Assembly: GCA_942493375.1 (NCBI GenBank)
Contig: OW818698.1
Coordinates: 4,464,001 to 4,528,000 of the forward strand
From: G942493375 sp942493375
Lineage (GTDB): Bacteria; Armatimonadota; UBA5829
Direction: 5' to 3'
Length of the DNA: 64,000 bases
Below are positions 55,264 through 63,504 of this stretch, one piece after another (position 1 is the first letter of the stretch; the number at the start of each line of letters is the position of its first letter). The notes below the pieces were generated by a model. It did not search any database, was not told where the DNA came from, and saw only the letters and a list, made by a program, of their open reading frames with translations. A program made the translations under genes and the position numbers.

Positions 55264-55953
55264 ATGTCACGGCTGAAAGTGCTTATTCCGATTTTTATTG
55301 TTGCTGTTATTGCCGGTGCTTTGTTATATAAATATGCATCAACAAGCATTGCTGATGCTATAGATGGTGCAATTCCCCTGGCCAAAGATATGCAATCTAT
55401 AACTCTAATTGCAAATCCGAAGACAGCTGCTGAAAAGATAGTGAATGGAGCTAAGAAAGAAGCTATTAACGAAGTAGTTTATAATGCTGAGTACCTCTCT
55501 ATACCCTATCCGAACGGAGATGTTCCAGCCAGCCAGGGAGCGTGCACTGAGGTAGTAATCCGTGGTTTACGAAATGCTGGCTATGACCTCCAGAAGCTAG
55601 TTCACGAAGACATGTCCAGCAACTTTTCGCGTTATCCCAGGAGATGGGGACTAAAAAGAACAGATTCCAGTATAGACCACCGCCGGGTCCGGAACCTCAT
55701 GGTCTTCTTTCATAGAAAGGGAATGGATCTTACAGTCAGGACCGATGGAAATTATGCCAGAGCCTGGAAACCTGGGGACATAGTGTGCTGGGACTTAAAC
55801 GGAAACGGCTTGACTCATACTGGCATTTTATCTGACGTCAAAGGCTCCGATAGCTTGCCAATGATAATCCACAATATTGGGCCAGTTGCTACGGAAGAAG
55901 AGGGCCTGACAAACTGGAAAATAATAGGCCACTACAGGTATCCGAAGCCTTGA
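55264..55953 (+). CDS. DUF1287-family exported or membrane-anchored protein
   Basis: The 229-residue protein has one N-terminal hydrophobic segment (VLIPIFIVAVIAGALLYKYA). It then has a DUF1287 domain from about 75 on, including GACTEVVIRGLRNAGYDLQKLVHEDM, a DxxIDHRRVRNL motif (SSIDHRRVRNL), GDIVCWDLNGNGLTHTGIL and MIIHNIG. DUF1287 is related to the NlpC/P60 cysteine-peptidase fold. The CTEVVIR cysteine and THTGI and IIHNIG histidines could form a catalytic set, but activity is untested. GGAGGTG lies seven bases before ATG 55264, a strong site that decides the start. It is divergent from the DUF6067 protein. Confidence 0.88.
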   Translation: MSRLKVLIPIFIVAVIAGALLYKYASTSIADAIDGAIPLAKDMQSITLIANPKTAAEKIVNGAKKEAINEVVYNAEYLSIPYPNGDVPASQGACTEVVIRGLRNAGYDLQKLVHEDMSSNFSRYPRRWGLKRTDSSIDHRRVRNLMVFFHRKGMDLTVRTDGNYARAWKPGDIVCWDLNGNGLTHTGILSDVKGSDSLPMIIHNIGPVATEEEGLTNWKIIGHYRYPKP

Positions 55954-56003
55954 TGTGCATGTTATTCGGGGCGTAATGAAGAATCAATCAACTTTTTAAT
56001 GTG

Positions 56004-56093
56004 TCACGCAAAGCCGCAAAGGCGCAAAGAAGGGAATTATGGTGCAGGATAATTCCTCGTTTCCCTTCTTTGCGCCTTAGCGGCTTTGCGTGA
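56004..56093. repeat. Family-3 inverted repeat, second copy
   Basis: Arms of 33 nt (56004-56036 and 56061-56093) pair with one mismatch. They carry the same GCAAAGCCGCAAAGGCGC core as the 32225 element and extend further inward (GAAGGGAA). It lies between two convergent genes and may act as a terminator for both. Confidence 0.9.
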
Positions 56094-56116
56094 GATACTC
56101 TAAATTATTCAGTCCT

Positions 56117-57010
56117 CTATTGCAGCGACACTCTGAATGAATCTACTAATTTTACAGGTTGATATGATTCTTTGGCTTTTCTCAGGCCGGGGATGCCGAG
56201 GTCTTGTTCGCGGTTTACAAACTCATAATTTTGAGCTTCATGGATGCAGAATTCATTGTTTATGAGCTGATATACACCGTCCAACGAGGTATCACCCTTT
56301 TCGACATGGATGACCATGGTATCTTTGTTTAGGGCTTCACCCAGAGAGAATGCAATTACTCTCCCGTCTACCCAAACTGATCCGCCGCATATACCTAATT
56401 CTCTAATATGTGAAAGCATCTCATAAACAGCGCAGCGTTCTCTGGATAGTCCTTCTGAGGCGTCGCATGCTTTGTCCTCACACCATTGCTCAGCAAAACT
56501 ATGGCACTCTTCTACATTATCTGCAGTGAGTTCAATGTATTCATATGTATATTTTTGCTTGAAGCGACTGACGAAATTTCGTTTGCCATCGAACTTACGC
56601 CCTGCCAGGTTGATCAGGTCGTCTGATTTGTAGAGATAGTCTGCATTATTCCTGTCATAAACTACTGTCAGCCGGTCATCAGACTCTAATTCTCTAGCGA
56701 GCGTTCCGGAAACTCCGTCAAAAAATGTCGTTTCAACATTGGCTGTTTTCAAGCATTCGTAAACTGCTTTGACTTTGTCGCCATTACCCATAGGTTCCAT
56801 AAAAGACAGCTTACCGTTGACCAGGTGGCTCACGATCAATAACTCATTGACCATCGAAAGCCGGGCATTGTAAGGTTTTCTCCAGGCGAATATATTGGTG
56901 AATGTATAAGCCGATACTTCCGGTTGCCAGGAGTGTAATATAGTATCGAATAGAGGCTTATCCTCCAGCAGTATCTCTCGTTCTTCAGGAAACTGTGGTA
57001 TTGTCTTCAT
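56117..57010 (-). CDS. DUF2156/LPG_synthase_C-type (GNAT-like) protein
   Basis: The 297-residue protein matches the C-terminal domain of phosphatidylglycerol lysyltransferases (DUF2156). Visible blocks are PLFDTILHSWQPEVSAYTFTNIFAW near the N-terminus, KFDGKRNFVSRFKQ, GGSVWVDGRVIAFSLGE, VIHVEKGDTSLDGVYQLINNEF and a final REQDLGIPGLRKAKESYQP. Stand-alone members are soluble and presumed aminoacyl or acyl transferases with unknown acceptors. ATG 57010 has GAAGGG a few bases upstream. A longer frame to 57076 reads through a dispersed repeat and is rejected. It follows the AEC transporter gene with a 55-base gap. Confidence 0.85.
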   Translation of the reverse strand: MKTIPQFPEEREILLEDKPLFDTILHSWQPEVSAYTFTNIFAWRKPYNARLSMVNELLIVSHLVNGKLSFMEPMGNGDKVKAVYECLKTANVETTFFDGVSGTLARELESDDRLTVVYDRNNADYLYKSDDLINLAGRKFDGKRNFVSRFKQKYTYEYIELTADNVEECHSFAEQWCEDKACDASEGLSRERCAVYEMLSHIRELGICGGSVWVDGRVIAFSLGEALNKDTMVIHVEKGDTSLDGVYQLINNEFCIHEAQNYEFVNREQDLGIPGLRKAKESYQPVKLVDSFRVSLQ

Positions 57011-57016
57011 CTTTTC

Positions 57017-57058
57017 CCTTCGGAGCCCCCAAGTTGGGGGTGCCAACTTATTTCGAAT
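57017..57058. repeat. Family-1 repeat fragment
   Basis: GAGCCCCCAAGTTGGGGG, GTGCCAACTTATTTCGA and ATAGAA are the core hairpin of family 1, in inverse orientation to the 14957 copy. It fills most of the gap between the AEC and DUF2156 genes. Confidence 0.75.
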
Positions 57059-57065
57059 AGAAGAA

Positions 57066-57983
57066 TCACTTAACAAAATAGACCATAAGCGGGATTGTCA
57101 ACACGCTCAGAAGAGTTGTAGCAAATATAGCACCTGCAGCAAACTCGTAATTACCACCAAATCGCTCAGGTATCACCCCGGCAAATATAGCCGCAGGAAG
57201 TGCACTTTGAACCAGAACCGTCTGACGAACAACACCATGTATCCCGAAAACAGGAAGCAGTAATAACATAGCCAATGGCAGGACTGCCAGCTTTAGGACT
57301 GTTCCTACAAGCATTGGCCAAGGATACTTTCCGACTGATTTTGTGCTCAAGCTCATTCCAATGGAGATCATTGCCAGCGGGATCGTCGCAGCTCCTGCAT
57401 AATCCAGGGTTTGCATAATAACCGATGGTATATGCACGTTTCGGAGCAGAAGTGAAATAATCATTGCAGGAAATATCGGAGTCTTCAGGAATCCAAGCAG
57501 GTTTTTCCAGTCAAATTTGGATCCTGCAAATGTGGTGGCAATGGCAACTCCGATGGTATACAAAGGGAGAGCCATTCCAAACCCATCAAACATAACTGCC
57601 GAAAGCATTGCATGCTTGTTGTCGGGAAAAGCTGCGTGTATTACAGGATACCCAAGAAACCCCGTGTTTCCAAATGCTGAAACCAGCATTAGTGCAGATG
57701 TAGTTCCCCGATCCAGTTTCATCAAACGGGCTATCAGATACGCAAGGCCCACAACTGCCATCTCGCAGATAAACCCTACAAAAGGCGCTACGGCCATAGA
57801 TGGTATGAACGGTTTACTGTGGGTGCTGACGAAGACGAACGCAGGAAACGTGATGTTGATAAGGAGCGAGTTCACGACTCGCACGTCCTCGCTCCTCAAC
57901 ACCTTCGCCCGCTTTGCCAGGTAGCCGAACATCATCAGCATGAAGATGGCGGCTATTGTGGAGAATGTTGCCTGGTTCTCCAA
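57066..57983 (-). CDS. AEC-family transporter (auxin efflux carrier-like)
   Basis: The 305-residue integral membrane protein has about ten hydrophobic segments in the 5+5 AEC arrangement. It starts with FSTIAAIFMLMMFGYLAKRA, then SLLINITFPAFVFVST, SALMLVSAFGNTGFLGYPV (the family's conserved asparagine region), IPLAMISIGMSLS and VLVQSALPAAIFAGVIPERFG. Such carriers export or import small organic acids and amino acids by proton-driven transport. The start is a TTG at 57983, directly behind the pyrG stop. An in-frame stop lies upstream and no ribosome-binding site is seen, so translation is probably coupled to pyrG. Confidence 0.88.
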   Translation of the reverse strand: MENQATFSTIAAIFMLMMFGYLAKRAKVLRSEDVRVVNSLLINITFPAFVFVSTHSKPFIPSMAVAPFVGFICEMAVVGLAYLIARLMKLDRGTTSALMLVSAFGNTGFLGYPVIHAAFPDNKHAMLSAVMFDGFGMALPLYTIGVAIATTFAGSKFDWKNLLGFLKTPIFPAMIISLLLRNVHIPSVIMQTLDYAGAATIPLAMISIGMSLSTKSVGKYPWPMLVGTVLKLAVLPLAMLLLLPVFGIHGVVRQTVLVQSALPAAIFAGVIPERFGGNYEFAAGAIFATTLLSVLTIPLMVYFVK

Positions 57984-57985
57984 CG

Positions 57986-59635
57986 TTATTTAGCAGCCGG
58001 CTTCTCGGTCGTTTTGCCGCGTGCCGGTTTGATTTTCTGATACTCCATTGCTGCTTTAATAAGCCCACTGAAGAGTGGATGAGCCCGGTTTGGCCTGGAT
58101 TTGAACTCAGGATGGAACTGAGTGGCTATGAAGAATGGGTGGTCTTTGAGTTCCACTATCTCGACTAGTCTGTAGTCTGGTGAGACTCCGGAACAGATCA
58201 GTCCACCGCGTTCCAGCTTAGCTCTGTAGCTGTTGTTGACTTCGAAACGATGTCGATGGCGCTCATATACCAGATCGTTGTTATAAAGCTTAGAAGCCAG
58301 TGTACCGTCGTGTATTCGGCACGGATATACACCCAGCCTCATTGTTGCACCCTTATCTTCGATCCCTTCCTGCTCAGGCAGCAGGTGAATAACTGGATGT
58401 GGTGAATTTGGATCAACTTCTTCGGTGTTTGCTCCCTGGAGTCCACAGCAATGCCTTGCAACTTCGATAACTGCCCAGTGAAGACCGAAACAGATTCCGA
58501 GGAAAGGCACGTTGTTGGTCCGGGCAAATTGAATGGAAGCTACTTTACCTTCAACGCCGCGTGCGCCGAAACCACCGGCAACAACTATAGCGTCCACATC
58601 ACCGATCTTGTCCATGAGGTTTTCATCAGTCAATTCTTCTGAATCTACCCATCGAACCTGGACTCCGGTATCGTGAGGGATTCCACCATGTTTGGTTGCT
58701 TCTCCAAGACTAATATATGCATCGCCATTGCCGGTGTATTTCCCAACTATTGCAACTGTGCAGCGGTTCTTTGGCTTTTTGAGCACACCGACCAGTGTGC
58801 GCCATTCAGAAAGATCGGATTTGGCTTTCTCAAGGCCGAACTTTGCCAGCACCAGATCTCCCAGCCCGACATCCTCGAAGTTTAGAGGTATTTCATAAAT
58901 TGTGTCAGCGTCTCTTGTTTCGATTACAGCCTTCTTGTCGACATCACAGAAAAGGGAGATCTTCTCTCTCATTTCCTTGCTGATCGCTTTTTTACAGCGG
59001 CAGATCAGGACATCCGGCTGAATACCGAGTTCACGCAGCTTGATAACTGAGTGCTGGGTTGGCTTTGTCTTCAGTTCCGACCAGGGACCGACTGAAGGTA
59101 TCAAGGTTACGTGCACATACATCACGTTCTCTGGGCCGGCGTCTTTTCTGAACTGGCGGATAGCCTCAAGGAAAGGCAGGCCTTCGATGTCACCGACTGT
59201 TCCGCCGATTTCAACGATAGCAATGTCTGCATCTGCCTGTTCGGCGTTCAGTTTGATCCGGTTCTTGATCTCGTCTGTGATGTGAGGGATAACCTGAACC
59301 GTTCCACCCAGGTAGTCGCCGCGCCGTTCCTTACGGATTACGCTGTCATATATGCGCCCGGTGGTGACGTTGGCCAGTTGGCTGAGATTCTCATCTACGA
59401 AACGCTCGTAATGTCCCAGATCGAGATCGGTCTCTGCTCCATCATCCGTGACGAACACTTCACCGTGCTGATAGGGATTCATCGTTCCCGCGTCCACGTT
59501 GATGTAGGGGTCGAGTTTCTGAACCGTGACTTTGAGTCCCCGGTTCTTCATCAACCGCCCCAGTGAGGCAGTTGTGATTCCTTTACCGACCGATGATACA
59601 ACCCCACCAGTCACAAACACATATTTGGTTTTCAT
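57986..59635 (-). CDS. pyrG: CTP synthase
   Basis: The 549-residue enzyme converts UTP to CTP with glutamine as the nitrogen donor, the last step of pyrimidine nucleotide synthesis. The N-terminal amidoligase half has FVTGGVVSSVGKGI, LDPYINVDAGTMNPYQHGEV and VEIGGTVGDIEGLPF. The C-terminal glutaminase has GGFGARG, FLGICFG with catalytic Cys382, and ATQFHPEF with His508 and Glu510. Length is normal. After the nucleophile the sequence is FGLHWAVIE where LGMQ(V/A)AVIE is usual, a small but visible change. The basic tail KPARGKTTEKPAAK is species-specific. A terminator for the upstream genes lies in the leader, so pyrG probably has its own promoter. Confidence 0.97.
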   Translation of the reverse strand: MKTKYVFVTGGVVSSVGKGITTASLGRLMKNRGLKVTVQKLDPYINVDAGTMNPYQHGEVFVTDDGAETDLDLGHYERFVDENLSQLANVTTGRIYDSVIRKERRGDYLGGTVQVIPHITDEIKNRIKLNAEQADADIAIVEIGGTVGDIEGLPFLEAIRQFRKDAGPENVMYVHVTLIPSVGPWSELKTKPTQHSVIKLRELGIQPDVLICRCKKAISKEMREKISLFCDVDKKAVIETRDADTIYEIPLNFEDVGLGDLVLAKFGLEKAKSDLSEWRTLVGVLKKPKNRCTVAIVGKYTGNGDAYISLGEATKHGGIPHDTGVQVRWVDSEELTDENLMDKIGDVDAIVVAGGFGARGVEGKVASIQFARTNNVPFLGICFGLHWAVIEVARHCCGLQGANTEEVDPNSPHPVIHLLPEQEGIEDKGATMRLGVYPCRIHDGTLASKLYNNDLVYERHRHRFEVNNSYRAKLERGGLICSGVSPDYRLVEIVELKDHPFFIATQFHPEFKSRPNRAHPLFSGLIKAAMEYQKIKPARGKTTEKPAAK

Positions 59636-59660
59636 CCGCTAATCCGCCTCTCATAATACA

Positions 59661-59690
59661 AAAATTGGAGGAACGATATCCTCCGAAGAA
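59661..59690 (-). terminator. Rho-independent terminator of the thiD-HAD unit
   Basis: On the minus strand GGAGGA and TCCTCC form a stem with a six-base loop (59667-59684), extended by flanking pairs, and are followed by AATTTTTG. It lies downstream of thiD and upstream of pyrG. Confidence 0.75.
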
Positions 59691-59744
59691 TTTGAGATAG
59701 AATCCAGAATCCAGAAGTCAGAATCTGTCCCCGTAATCTGAAGC

Positions 59745-60521
59745 CTATCTTTCTTTGGTTGTGTAAAACTGCATATTGCCTTTTCCGAGGGTTATACAGT
59801 TTCCGATTGCTTTACTTACATATTCTTTTGCAAACAATATTGCTACCGGGACTTCATCGCCCAGAGCTAAACGGGCAGCGATTGCTGCGCTGAATACACA
59901 TCCGGTACCATGCATATTCTTATCCAGCCTTTTGGTTGCATATTCAATAAAGGCGTTGCCATCATACAACACATCCACAGGTTCACCCTGGATGTGTCCA
60001 CCCTTAACAAGAACATATTTCGAGCCTAGTGCATGTATCGCTTTGGCTGCTTCTTTTGCTGATGCTACGTCGGTCACTACAATACCGCACAATGCTTCAG
60101 CCTCGTCAGCATTAGGTGTCACTATATCAACCACAGGCAGCAGTCTTTTCTTCAATCGCTTGATCGCTACTGGAGTTAATAAGACTTCTCCACCTTTAGC
60201 CTGCATAACAGGATCTAAAACTATATTGTGCAGTTCCCTGCGGGTTATTCGGTCTCTGACTTTATCTACAGTCTGAGGTGAATAAAGCATTCCAAGTTTA
60301 CATGCTGTGATTTCGAAGTCGCTGGTGAGTGAGTCTATCTGTGCAGTCACGATCCTGGGTGCCACTTTGAATACCTTATCTACACCTAAAGAGTTCTGGG
60401 CTGTTACACAAGTAACTACTCCCAGACCGTATACCCCAAGGTCGGAAAACACACGAATATCGGCGCCAAGTCCGGCGCCATTGCTGGAATCGGTGGCTGC
60501 TATGCTAAGAGCGCATTTCAT
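59745..60521 (-). CDS. thiD: Hydroxymethylpyrimidine/phosphomethylpyrimidine kinase
   Basis: The 258-residue ribokinase-fold enzyme phosphorylates HMP and HMP-phosphate in thiamine synthesis or salvage. Diagnostic parts are ALSIAATDSSNGAGLGADI near the N-terminus, LDPVMQAKGGEVLL, VTPNADEAEALCG, YVLVKGGH and MHGTGCVFSAAIAA with the anion-hole and catalytic cysteine. Here the usual AGSDSSGGAG reads AATDSSNGAG. Length is typical. The ATG overlaps the stop of the upstream HAD gene by four bases, so the two are coupled. No other thiamine gene and no TPP riboswitch is visible, which suggests a salvage role or a scattered pathway. Confidence 0.93.
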   Translation of the reverse strand: MKCALSIAATDSSNGAGLGADIRVFSDLGVYGLGVVTCVTAQNSLGVDKVFKVAPRIVTAQIDSLTSDFEITACKLGMLYSPQTVDKVRDRITRRELHNIVLDPVMQAKGGEVLLTPVAIKRLKKRLLPVVDIVTPNADEAEALCGIVVTDVASAKEAAKAIHALGSKYVLVKGGHIQGEPVDVLYDGNAFIEYATKRLDKNMHGTGCVFSAAIAARLALGDEVPVAILFAKEYVSKAIGNCITLGKGNMQFYTTKER

Positions 60522-61333
60522 ATCAACATCTCCCCGAGAGTTTCCATAACAAAATCCGGTTTGAGTTCATCCGGAGCTTCTTCTGCATCAGTTCGGTTAT
60601 TAACTCCGGTCAATACAAGCACCGAACGTGCGCCAGCATTTTTTGCAACCAGAATATCGGTATCCAGCCTGTCACCTACCATCACTGCGTGTGCAGCATC
60701 TGAACCTGTCGATTCCAAAATTTTATTGAATGCATAGGTCTCAGGTTTACCTATGACATATGGTGCTACTCCACATGAAGTCTGAACAGCCGCTACAATG
60801 CAGCCTGCCCCGGGCATTATTACATCGTTTTCAATCGGAAAAGATGAGTCCCGGTTGGTAGCAATAAACCGCGCACCATCGAATATGGCATGCTGGGCTC
60901 TAGCCAGTTTAGCATAAGTGAACTCCCGGTCTATCCCGACGACAACAAACTCCGGCTGTGCGTCTGGTTCCTGATCTCCAGCTATGCAATGCATCCCGAC
61001 AGCTTCAAGTTCTTCTCTGATTCCATCTCCCCCAATACGCAACACAGTCTTCCCGACGGCCCCTTGTTCTATAAGGTAGAACGCAGTTGCATAAGAAGTG
61101 GTCATTATTTCTTCAGGTGGGGTAGGGAATCCAAGTTTAGACATCTTGGTAGAATAGCTATTGCGTGAAGAAGCGGAGTTGTTGGTATAAAACCGCACAA
61201 AATGACCCATATCTTTTAATAAATGCAGGGTCTCTATCGCGGAGGGTTGTGGTTCCCAGCCTCTGTAGATTACTCCATCGAGGTCAAAAATAAACGTAAA
61301 CTGTTCGGATTGGTTGGAAAAAATCGTCCTCAT
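60518..61333 (-). CDS. HAD-IIA (NagD-like) sugar phosphatase
   Basis: The 271-residue hydrolase has FIFDLDGVIYRGWEPQPSA with the two catalytic aspartates, RFYTNNSASSRNSY, the IIA-type cap (about 75-190) and PYVIGKPETYAFNKIL with the conserved lysine. VMVGDRLDTDILVAKNAG carries the last acidic motif. Family members dephosphorylate small phosphates such as glycerol phosphate, phosphoglycolate or PLP. The gene is first in a two-gene unit with thiD and overlaps it by four bases. The partnership might hint at a vitamin-phosphate substrate, but this is only context. Confidence 0.92.
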   Translation of the reverse strand: MRTIFSNQSEQFTFIFDLDGVIYRGWEPQPSAIETLHLLKDMGHFVRFYTNNSASSRNSYSTKMSKLGFPTPPEEIMTTSYATAFYLIEQGAVGKTVLRIGGDGIREELEAVGMHCIAGDQEPDAQPEFVVVGIDREFTYAKLARAQHAIFDGARFIATNRDSSFPIENDVIMPGAGCIVAAVQTSCGVAPYVIGKPETYAFNKILESTGSDAAHAVMVGDRLDTDILVAKNAGARSVLVLTGVNNRTDAEEAPDELKPDFVMETLGEMLI

Positions 61334-61799
61334 AACGGGTACTTAGTATATCAAAAAATATGGCTCCGGTCAAACGCTGAAATGTGGGAATGTAGATTCA
61401 GTCAGCTAGTAAGGACAAGATAGACACGTCCACTTTGAATTGTGAGTAACCTATATACCATTCGCATTTTGTTGTAAGTTTGATGAGAAGAATATAGAGG
61501 AATGAGTCTTTTGAGAAATGTAATAAGTTATTGCAGTAAGGAGGTATTATCATATTTGTGTTGAAGCATATTGTGATGCAATAAGATAAAACTCAACTCG
61601 CAACTACACATATCAACAAATAATCGATAATACAACATATTATTGATGTGGCTCATTTGAAATCATTTTCAAACAGCCATCTGAGAATACATTGCAGTTG
61701 GTAGGTTTCTATAACTGGCAAGATGGTTGAGCCTGTAAAAAACATCACTGTCTGTATAGTAATTGATTGAATGACGAATTGTTATAAAGAGGATACCTA
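61334..61799. other. AT-rich 466-base intergenic region
   Basis: This gap separates the housekeeping block from the ATPase pair and is visibly richer in A+T than its left flank. It holds no convincing ORF. A good-looking GTAAGGAGG ribosome site near 61537 leads only to a nine-codon reading frame. AGAGGA just before 61800 is the ATPase's ribosome-binding site. It may mark the edge of an acquired segment. Confidence 0.5.
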
Positions 61800-63503
61800 A
61801 TGATTGAATATGAATTGGGTGGATTTAAGGCATTTCCAGGCCTTGAAGCGATGCCTATAAGACCTATTACGCTGATCTACGGTCAAAACTCATCTGGTAA
61901 GAGTTCCATACTTCAATCTTTACTTTTATTGAAGCAGACTCTTGATGAGTCAGAAAGCTCACAAACCTCGCTCCTTCCCAAAGGGGGAATGGTTGATTTG
62001 GGTGGTTATCGTGAGTTTATCAATAAACATGATACTAAGAAGCAACTCTCTGTGAAAGTTGTATTTGGTGAGGTTGGCGATAAGTCGCTACTTCCTCCTT
62101 GGCTTGATGAGGATGAATGCAAAGCAGCTTATGATCTTACACATGCTGGACTTCGTTTTCGGTTTGCATATAATCAGGATGTTCAGAATGCTGAATTATG
62201 TTATGTAGATGTATATCTAGGCAATTGTGATCGACCAGTTCTAACGTATAAGAACGAAAAGGCTACACGCAAGACCCGTAATACTGAAAGACGGATAATG
62301 ACAATCTCTCCAATATTTGATCGACCTGATCAGCCTGCAGTATCTGTACTTAAACTTCACCAACTTTATCGCACCCACGAATTCTGGGAAAAAGCATGTA
62401 GTAGATATGTGGCTTGGGCTCATACTGAAGGAGTAGCATTGGCAGAGAAAGCCATCTCAAATGCAGAAAGAGAGATACAACGCATAACTGCAAGAAAAGG
62501 CATATCTACGCAGAAGAGACAGTCATCAACGCGGCCTTACCAGGACGACAAAACTCACTTAGCTGATCTTGAGCAACTTATAGAGGAGATGAAACAGAGA
62601 GTGTCAAGGTTCAAATCCATGTCTCGGGATCTAGCTCTTGAAGATTTTGAAACGATCAATGCAGATGCTGAGCTTCTACACAAGTGTTTTTTGCCAGCTG
62701 GTGTAGTATCGGATGAATTGCCATTCAGTAATTATCGAACAATGAATGCGAGACGCTTAAGTCGGGTCTTGAATGTTTATGATTTAAAATGGCTTACGCT
62801 TAACATATCTGCACATTTTAACAATGTGCTATCGAAATTGGTTTATCTTGGTCCACTTCGGGAACGTCCAGAAAGGTATTACATACTTACAGGAAATCAA
62901 AGCAGTGTTGTGGGCAAATCTGGCAAATGGTTGCCCGATGTTCTTTCGAACAATGAGAAACTCGTTAAGCAGGTAAATAAAGTATTATGCGATATGCAAT
63001 TTGATTATGCCCTTGAAATCGCAAGCCGTCCAACAGGAAGTCGGTCGTATAGTGCATTCTCAGACGTATTTGCCTTAAGACTTCGAGACCAGAAAACCAG
63101 AGTAAATGTGGGGTTGTCGGATGTAGGCTTTGGTATCAGTCAAGTACTGCCGATTCTTGTCCAGGCTATGTTATCTCGTGATAAAGTCCTGCTTATTGAA
63201 CAACCTGAGATACACTTGCACCCGAGACAACAAGCCGAACTAGGTTCTGTATTTGCACAGTGTATTGGGAAACCATATTCAAATAAATTTATCATAGAAA
63301 CCCATAGTGAACATCTTATGTTGCGCTTACAAAAACTAATTAGGAATGGTCAGTTGTCACCAGAACAGGTTTCGGTAATCTATGTTGACCGTGGACCGAA
63401 AGGATCAACATGTAGGAATCTACGACTAGATAAAGATGGTGACTTCATTGATCCTTGGCCAGGTGGCTTTTTTGAGGACGACTTCAGAGAGGTGTTTGAT
63501 TAA
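61800..63503 (+). CDS. AAA-family (ABC/SMC-like) ATPase with DUF3696 tail, defence-associated type
   Basis: The 567-residue protein starts with the SMC/OLD-like N-lobe: GGFKAFPGLEAMPIRPITLIYGQNSSGKSS (Walker A in residues 27-36) and LLLLKQTLDESE. A helical, charged insertion spans about 200-290. The C-lobe has the ABC-like signature SDVGFGISQVLPI, Walker B with VLLIEQPEIHLHPRQQAEL, and ETHSEHLMLRLQKLI. The DUF3696 tail ends GDFIDPWPGGFFEDDFREVFD. Such ATPases are often paired with an effector gene and found in defence islands. AGAGGA precedes the ATG. The next gene starts one base after the stop, so the two are coupled. The low-GC leader suggests acquisition. Confidence 0.88.
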   Translation: MIEYELGGFKAFPGLEAMPIRPITLIYGQNSSGKSSILQSLLLLKQTLDESESSQTSLLPKGGMVDLGGYREFINKHDTKKQLSVKVVFGEVGDKSLLPPWLDEDECKAAYDLTHAGLRFRFAYNQDVQNAELCYVDVYLGNCDRPVLTYKNEKATRKTRNTERRIMTISPIFDRPDQPAVSVLKLHQLYRTHEFWEKACSRYVAWAHTEGVALAEKAISNAEREIQRITARKGISTQKRQSSTRPYQDDKTHLADLEQLIEEMKQRVSRFKSMSRDLALEDFETINADAELLHKCFLPAGVVSDELPFSNYRTMNARRLSRVLNVYDLKWLTLNISAHFNNVLSKLVYLGPLRERPERYYILTGNQSSVVGKSGKWLPDVLSNNEKLVKQVNKVLCDMQFDYALEIASRPTGSRSYSAFSDVFALRLRDQKTRVNVGLSDVGFGISQVLPILVQAMLSRDKVLLIEQPEIHLHPRQQAELGSVFAQCIGKPYSNKFIIETHSEHLMLRLQKLIRNGQLSPEQVSVIYVDRGPKGSTCRNLRLDKDGDFIDPWPGGFFEDDFREVFD

Positions 63504-63504
63504 G

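Noticed and set aside
55158..55385. N-terminal extension of the 1269-residue DUF6067-type protein
   Set aside because: It would cover the divergent DUF1287 gene and bury the signal peptide 76 residues inside. The start at 55157 is better.
57011..57076. N-terminal extension of the DUF2156 gene
   Set aside because: The extra 22 codons read through a family-1 repeat; GAAGGG before 57010 gives a proper start.
59636..59744. TPP riboswitch or pyrimidine attenuator near thiD/pyrG
   Set aside because: Only an ordinary terminator hairpin is seen. No TPP-aptamer conserved sequences are present.
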